From Candidatus Electrothrix communis (GTDB lineage Bacteria; Desulfobacterota; Desulfobulbia; Desulfobulbales; Desulfobulbaceae), in contig CP130629.1 of assembly GCA_030644725.1 (NCBI GenBank), positions 1,776,795 to 1,840,794 on the forward strand: a DNA stretch of 64,000 nucleotides, in the 5' to 3' direction. A program made the position numbers and the translations under genes. This document shows positions 62,105 to 64,000 of this stretch, piece by piece. The notes beneath the pieces are model-generated. The model was given only the letters and a program-made list of their open reading frames with translations, was not told the DNA's origin and did not search any database. The stretch's first letter is position 1. Every line of letters starts with the position of its first letter.

Positions 62105-63736
62105 TTATCCCAAAATAGCCTTCAAATCCTCTTCCGGTGTGGCCGCAACTGGTTTGATATCAAAGGTCGCAACCAGAAAATCAAGAATCGCCGGGCTGAT
62201 AAAGGCAGGCAAGGAGGGTCCGAGGCGGATGTCCTTGATGCCGAGATAGAGCAAGGTCAGCAGAATTGCTGCTGCTTTCTGCTCGTACCAGGAGATAATC
62301 ATGGACAGGGGCAGATCATTAACCTCGCACTCAAAGGCACCGGCCAAGGCCACCGCAATCTGGATCGCTGAATAGGCATCATTACACTGACCCACATCAA
62401 GCAGACGCGGAATCCCGCCGATGTCACCAAGGTCTTTATCAAAGAAACGGAACTTACCACAGGCCAAGGTCAAGACCACGCAGTCATCAGGCACCTGCTC
62501 AACAAATTTGGTGAAATAATCCCGGCCCGGCTTGGCACCGTCGCAGCCGCCGACCAGAAAGAAATGACGGATATCTTTATTTTTCACCGCCTCAATCACC
62601 TTATCAGCAACCCCGAGCACTGCATTGCGGGCAAAGCCGACCATGACAGAGCCGTTATCCGCATCGTCCTGCCAGCCATCCATAGCCAGGGCCTTGTCAA
62701 TGACCGAGGTGAAATCCTTCCCCACAATATGAGCGACTCCGGGCCAGCCAACTAGACCGGTGGTAAAGATACGATCCTTATATTCATCCTTGGGTTTCTG
62801 GATGCAGTTGGTTGTGAACAGCACCGGTCCGGGAAAATTCGGGAATTCCTTATGCTGATTCTGCCAAGCAGTGCCAAAGTGACCGTAAAAATGATCGTAT
62901 TTTTTCAGCTCAGGATACCCATGACAGGGCAGCATCTCGCCGTGGGTGTACACATCAATGCCCTTGCCTTGGGTCTGCTCAAGAAGTAGCTGGAGATCGT
63001 GCAGATCATGACCGGTGATCAGAATACATTTATTAGGACGATGACCCAGCGGCACCGAAGCAGGAACCGGATGACCGTAGGTGCCTGTATTACCTGCATC
63101 AAGCAACTCCATCGCCCGCAGGTTAATCTCACCGGCCTTCATAGCCACAGGCACGCAGTCCGCAATGGTCAGTCCTTCAGCCAGCAAGGCGGACAGGGCT
63201 TCGTAGGTGAACCCGGCAATGGCCGGATCATTCTGGCCGAGAATAGAGGCATGATCTGTGTAGGCGGCAATACCCTTGAGCCCGTACAACAGGGTCTGCT
63301 TCAGGGAGCGAATATTTTCATCACTGTCCAGATTCGGGATAAATTGCAGCTCAGCACCCTGTTGAACTAGGCCAGCCATTGAATCCGCCGGGCTAAAAGA
63401 TGCTGCCGGATGATCAAAGTCAACCGTACCGCCAGCCTCAGCAATCCGTGTTTTCAGGGATTCACGCAGGTCCACAACCTTATTAATCAGAACAACAAAG
63501 CGTTCCGGGTCAAAGTTCACATTGGTCAGCGTGGAGAAAATCGCCTCCATTGTGAAACGATCAATCTTATCATCAATAATTCCCTTCTGCCGCGCTTCAT
63601 GGGCAAACAGGGACATACCGCACAGGGCATAGATCAGGACATCTTCGATTTCTGCAACTTCTTCGTTTTTACCGCATACGCCCACAGTGGTACAGGCGAT
63701 GCCCTTGGCTGTCTGTTCGCATTGATTGCAATACAT
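62105..63736 (-). CDS. hcp: Hybrid cluster protein (hydroxylamine reductase)
   Basis: A 543-residue Hcp. The N-terminal cubane ligands follow the C3-x2-C6-x8-C15-x5-C21 spacing of the anaerobe (class I) type with a 4Fe-4S cluster. Hybrid-cluster ligands appear in GHDLHDLQ (H/E region), NCIQKP, GGCDGAKPGR and CNDAYSAIQIA. Such enzymes reduce hydroxylamine to ammonia in vitro and are thought to act as NO reductases or S-nitrosylases in cells. The gene is first in the cluster; its ATG at 63734-63736 has a GGAGAG ribosome-binding site. An FNR/HcpR-like site lies about 100 bp upstream. Confidence 0.96.
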   Translation of the reverse strand: MYCNQCEQTAKGIACTTVGVCGKNEEVAEIEDVLIYALCGMSLFAHEARQKGIIDDKIDRFTMEAIFSTLTNVNFDPERFVVLINKVVDLRESLKTRIAEAGGTVDFDHPAASFSPADSMAGLVQQGAELQFIPNLDSDENIRSLKQTLLYGLKGIAAYTDHASILGQNDPAIAGFTYEALSALLAEGLTIADCVPVAMKAGEINLRAMELLDAGNTGTYGHPVPASVPLGHRPNKCILITGHDLHDLQLLLEQTQGKGIDVYTHGEMLPCHGYPELKKYDHFYGHFGTAWQNQHKEFPNFPGPVLFTTNCIQKPKDEYKDRIFTTGLVGWPGVAHIVGKDFTSVIDKALAMDGWQDDADNGSVMVGFARNAVLGVADKVIEAVKNKDIRHFFLVGGCDGAKPGRDYFTKFVEQVPDDCVVLTLACGKFRFFDKDLGDIGGIPRLLDVGQCNDAYSAIQIAVALAGAFECEVNDLPLSMIISWYEQKAAAILLTLLYLGIKDIRLGPSLPAFISPAILDFLVATFDIKPVAATPEEDLKAILG

Positions 63737-63836
63737 GATTACTCTCTCCGGTAAAGTTTATGCAGCATTTATGTATAGATTCACACAGTACGTTTTCATT
63801 ATGTATGAACAATACAGTGAATATTTCTTGCCTACA

Positions 63837-63850
63837 TTGACTTGTATCAA
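63837..63850. promoter_or_regulatory. CRP/FNR-family (HcpR/FNR-like) operator
   Basis: TTGACTTGTATCAA is a palindrome of TTGA-N6-TCAA form, intermediate between the FNR box (TTGAT-N4-ATCAA) and the HcpR-type box (TTGAC-N4-GTCAA). It lies 101-114 bp before the hcp start and is the only such site in this region. Confidence 0.55.
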
Positions 63851-63965
63851 AAAAACGAAAATATGCCTAAGCAAATCCAAAATCGTATCAACAGCATGAA
63901 CCTCATTGTAATAAATCGCAATTTAGCAACTCGGTAATTAGGGGGTTGACAGGCAGAACGTTATC

Positions 63966-63984
63966 CATAATGATAAGCATCTCC
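63966..63984. promoter_or_regulatory. Fur-box-like sequence at the right edge
   Basis: CATAATGATAAGCATCTCC matches about 14 of 19 positions of the Fur consensus. A possible -35 TTGACA stands at 63944-63949 and runs rightward into it. It probably controls a gene beyond the window. Confidence 0.35.
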
Positions 63985-64000
63985 GTTCTCAGCTGATAAC

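Overview
The window looks like a chromosomal stretch of an anaerobic or microaerophilic Desulfobacterota bacterium, most like the Desulfobulbales and possibly the cable-bacterium lineage. This is inferred from gene content only: selenocysteine decoding (SelB plus a SelD that itself contains Sec), an Hcp/ferredoxin/siroheme-protein cluster, several small c-type cytochromes, a carboxy(nor)spermidine polyamine pathway, and many decayed insertion sequences among well-kept housekeeping genes. No rRNA, intact tRNA or CRISPR array was seen.

Layout. 1-5.4 kb: the start of an exported protein, an EndoQ-type PHP nuclease fused to a UvrD helicase, and a small gene split by an IS1-like element whose empty site can be rebuilt exactly. 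5.6-12.2 kb: transketolase, then a leftward operon made of an AdoMet-decarboxylase-like pyruvoyl enzyme, carboxynorspermidine decarboxylase, two tandem carboxynorspermidine dehydrogenase paralogues and a SET-domain protein. 12.2-13.4 kb: mostly non-coding, with a decayed GGDEF gene and a MITE-like palindrome. 13.4-19.9 kb: tRNA-dihydrouridine synthase, selD with an in-frame UGA and SECIS hairpin, a TauE/SafE transporter, a globin-coupled diguanylate cyclase, a thioredoxin/CcdA-like membrane protein, and a deletion copy of the TauE/SafE gene beside a dispersed repeat. 19.9-23.6 kb: cbiD and an IS91-type element with a broken tyrosine recombinase and a broken HUH transposase.

23.6-32 kb: a PAS-GGDEF-EAL protein translationally coupled to selB, two haem proteins built from one repeated domain, an AlbA_2 ATPase, a metallo-beta-lactamase-fold hydrolase and an Mrp/Nbp35 Fe-S carrier. 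32-37.6 kb: a haem-containing fatty-acid cis/trans isomerase, small secreted proteins and a DsbC-like isomerase. 37.7-46.6 kb: an exopolysaccharide export locus (polymerase, BY-kinase, SLBB export protein, outer-membrane barrel, proline-rich exported protein). 46.8-53.3 kb: dCMP deaminase, hydrolase, PpsR regulator, dihaem protein, aminopeptidase N and a two-CW protein.

53.3-59.7 kb is the accessory island: two tRNA-like repeats, an MmeI-like restriction-modification gene split by an ISAzo13-type element, and an AT-rich gene with an HU-like N-terminus lying between two copies of a gene 3' end. 59.7-63.7 kb holds the Hcp cluster, with an FNR/HcpR-like site upstream of hcp.

Two themes cut across regions. 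Most breaks in the IS genes and the SLBB gene are repaired by one extra base, usually at an A6-A8 run, while A7 runs in housekeeping genes stay in frame. Cyclic-di-GMP genes, with an exopolysaccharide locus they could control, also recur.
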